Below, piece by piece: positions 5,448-5,869 of a DNA stretch of 5,869 bases (position 1 is the stretch's first letter; the number at the start of each line of letters is the position of its first letter). The translations under genes and the position numbers were made by a program. The notes under the pieces are model-generated. The model was given only the letters and a program-made list of their open reading frames with translations. It made no database searches and was not told where the DNA came from. The stretch is from an uncultured Clostridia bacterium (lineage in GTDB: Bacteria; Bacillota; Clostridia; Christensenellales; Aristaeellaceae): the NCBI GenBank assembly GCA_904420265.1, contig CAJFUU010000327.1, positions 1 through 5,869 on the forward strand, given 5' to 3'.

Positions 5448-5869
5448 TCAGTTCACGTACTCCATCACAGTCATGTTCTCGCTGATCTCCCGGTCCTCCA
5501 TGTAGGCGATCTGCATATAGCTGAGGTCTTCGGCCACGCTGACCTGGCCGCCGGCTTCGGCCAGCACGGTGATATCCTGTTTCTGCGTTACCAGACTGTT
5601 GACGCCAAAGGCGCTCTGGCGCTGCTGCAGGACGTAGACGTAGCGCTCGTCGCCCGCGCCGCGCACGGCGCTGGAGGGCAGGAGCGTGGTGGTATCGTTG
5701 GAACGGTAACTGACGCGCACGGTAAACTCACTCGCCAGCATCGCCACCGAGCCACCCAAATCGCGAATCATGCGGTCGGTAAGTTCCACATCGGCGTATG
5801 TATCGCCGGCGGCGGTCACGCCGGTGGAGGCGACGCTGCCCTCCACCGTACCGCCGCGCACGCTGTCAA
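5448..5869 (-). CDS. HlyD/MacA-type efflux adaptor subunit, C-terminal part
   Basis: About 139 codons are visible up to the TGA at 5448-5450. The frame is open to the window edge and the true start lies beyond 5869. The piece matches the end of periplasmic/extracytoplasmic adaptor proteins: a beta-rich barrel part (TYADVELTD, FTVRVSYRSNDTTT), then LLPSSAV (5684-5664), then YVYVL and a C-terminal beta domain with NSLVTQKQDITVLAEAGGQVSV and a final ISENMTVMEYVN. The LPxSAV...YVYVL spacing is typical of the MacA/HlyD family. Such adaptors bind the outer side of MacB-type permeases and often deliver substrates. An internal GTG at 5861 could be read as a start but has no reason to be one. A lipoprotein or membrane anchor would be in the missing N-terminus. 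Confidence 0.82.
   Translation of the reverse strand, partial: DSVRGGTVEGSVASTGVTAAGDTYADVELTDRMIRDLGGSVAMLASEFTVRVSYRSNDTTTLLPSSAVRGAGDERYVYVLQQRQSAFGVNSLVTQKQDITVLAEAGGQVSVAEDLSYMQIAYMEDREISENMTVMEYVN

Overview
The window (5869 bp, GC-rich) holds three protein-coding genes, all on the minus strand, and about 2.3 kb of gene-free, strongly repetitive DNA. G-rich ribosome binding sites, a TM2/SHOCT protein and a MacA/MacB-like adaptor and permease pair point to a bacterium, most plausibly a GC-rich member of the Bacillota (Clostridia-like). That placement is an inference from gene style, not from a marker gene.

Layout from left to right. 1-970 has no gene. It holds two interleaved direct-repeat families: A, about 84-bp blocks every 109-119 bp, and B, about 200-217-bp units. 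They share a short module containing GGCATAATAC. 971-1001 is the intrinsic terminator of the gene to its right. 1008-2720 (minus) encodes a 570-residue membrane protein that joins a complete-looking RbsC-type ABC permease domain, a TM2 domain, a duplicated Pro/Gln-rich linker and a C-terminal SHOCT motif. Its upstream region has an RBS, a run of nine G and a possible promoter. 2870-4222 is a 1.35-kb gene-free block. Its left part is rich in hairpins, including a cloverleaf-like fold at 3004-3092. Its right part is an array of about 6.5 units of a roughly 100-bp repeat. Each edge carries a terminator hairpin whose T-run points out of the block.

4223-5446 and 5448-5869 (minus) form the end of an efflux operon. 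A HlyD/MacA-type adaptor, cut by the window edge, is followed one base later by a MacB/FtsX-like permease. The ATPase is not visible and probably lies beyond 5869. In the family model the ATPase drives the permease while the adaptor couples it to export outside the membrane.

The best candidates for something undescribed are the RbsC-TM2-SHOCT fusion, the terminator-bracketed repeat block with its cloverleaf-like element, and the two-unit higher-order structure of the 100-bp array. None could be compared with databases here.
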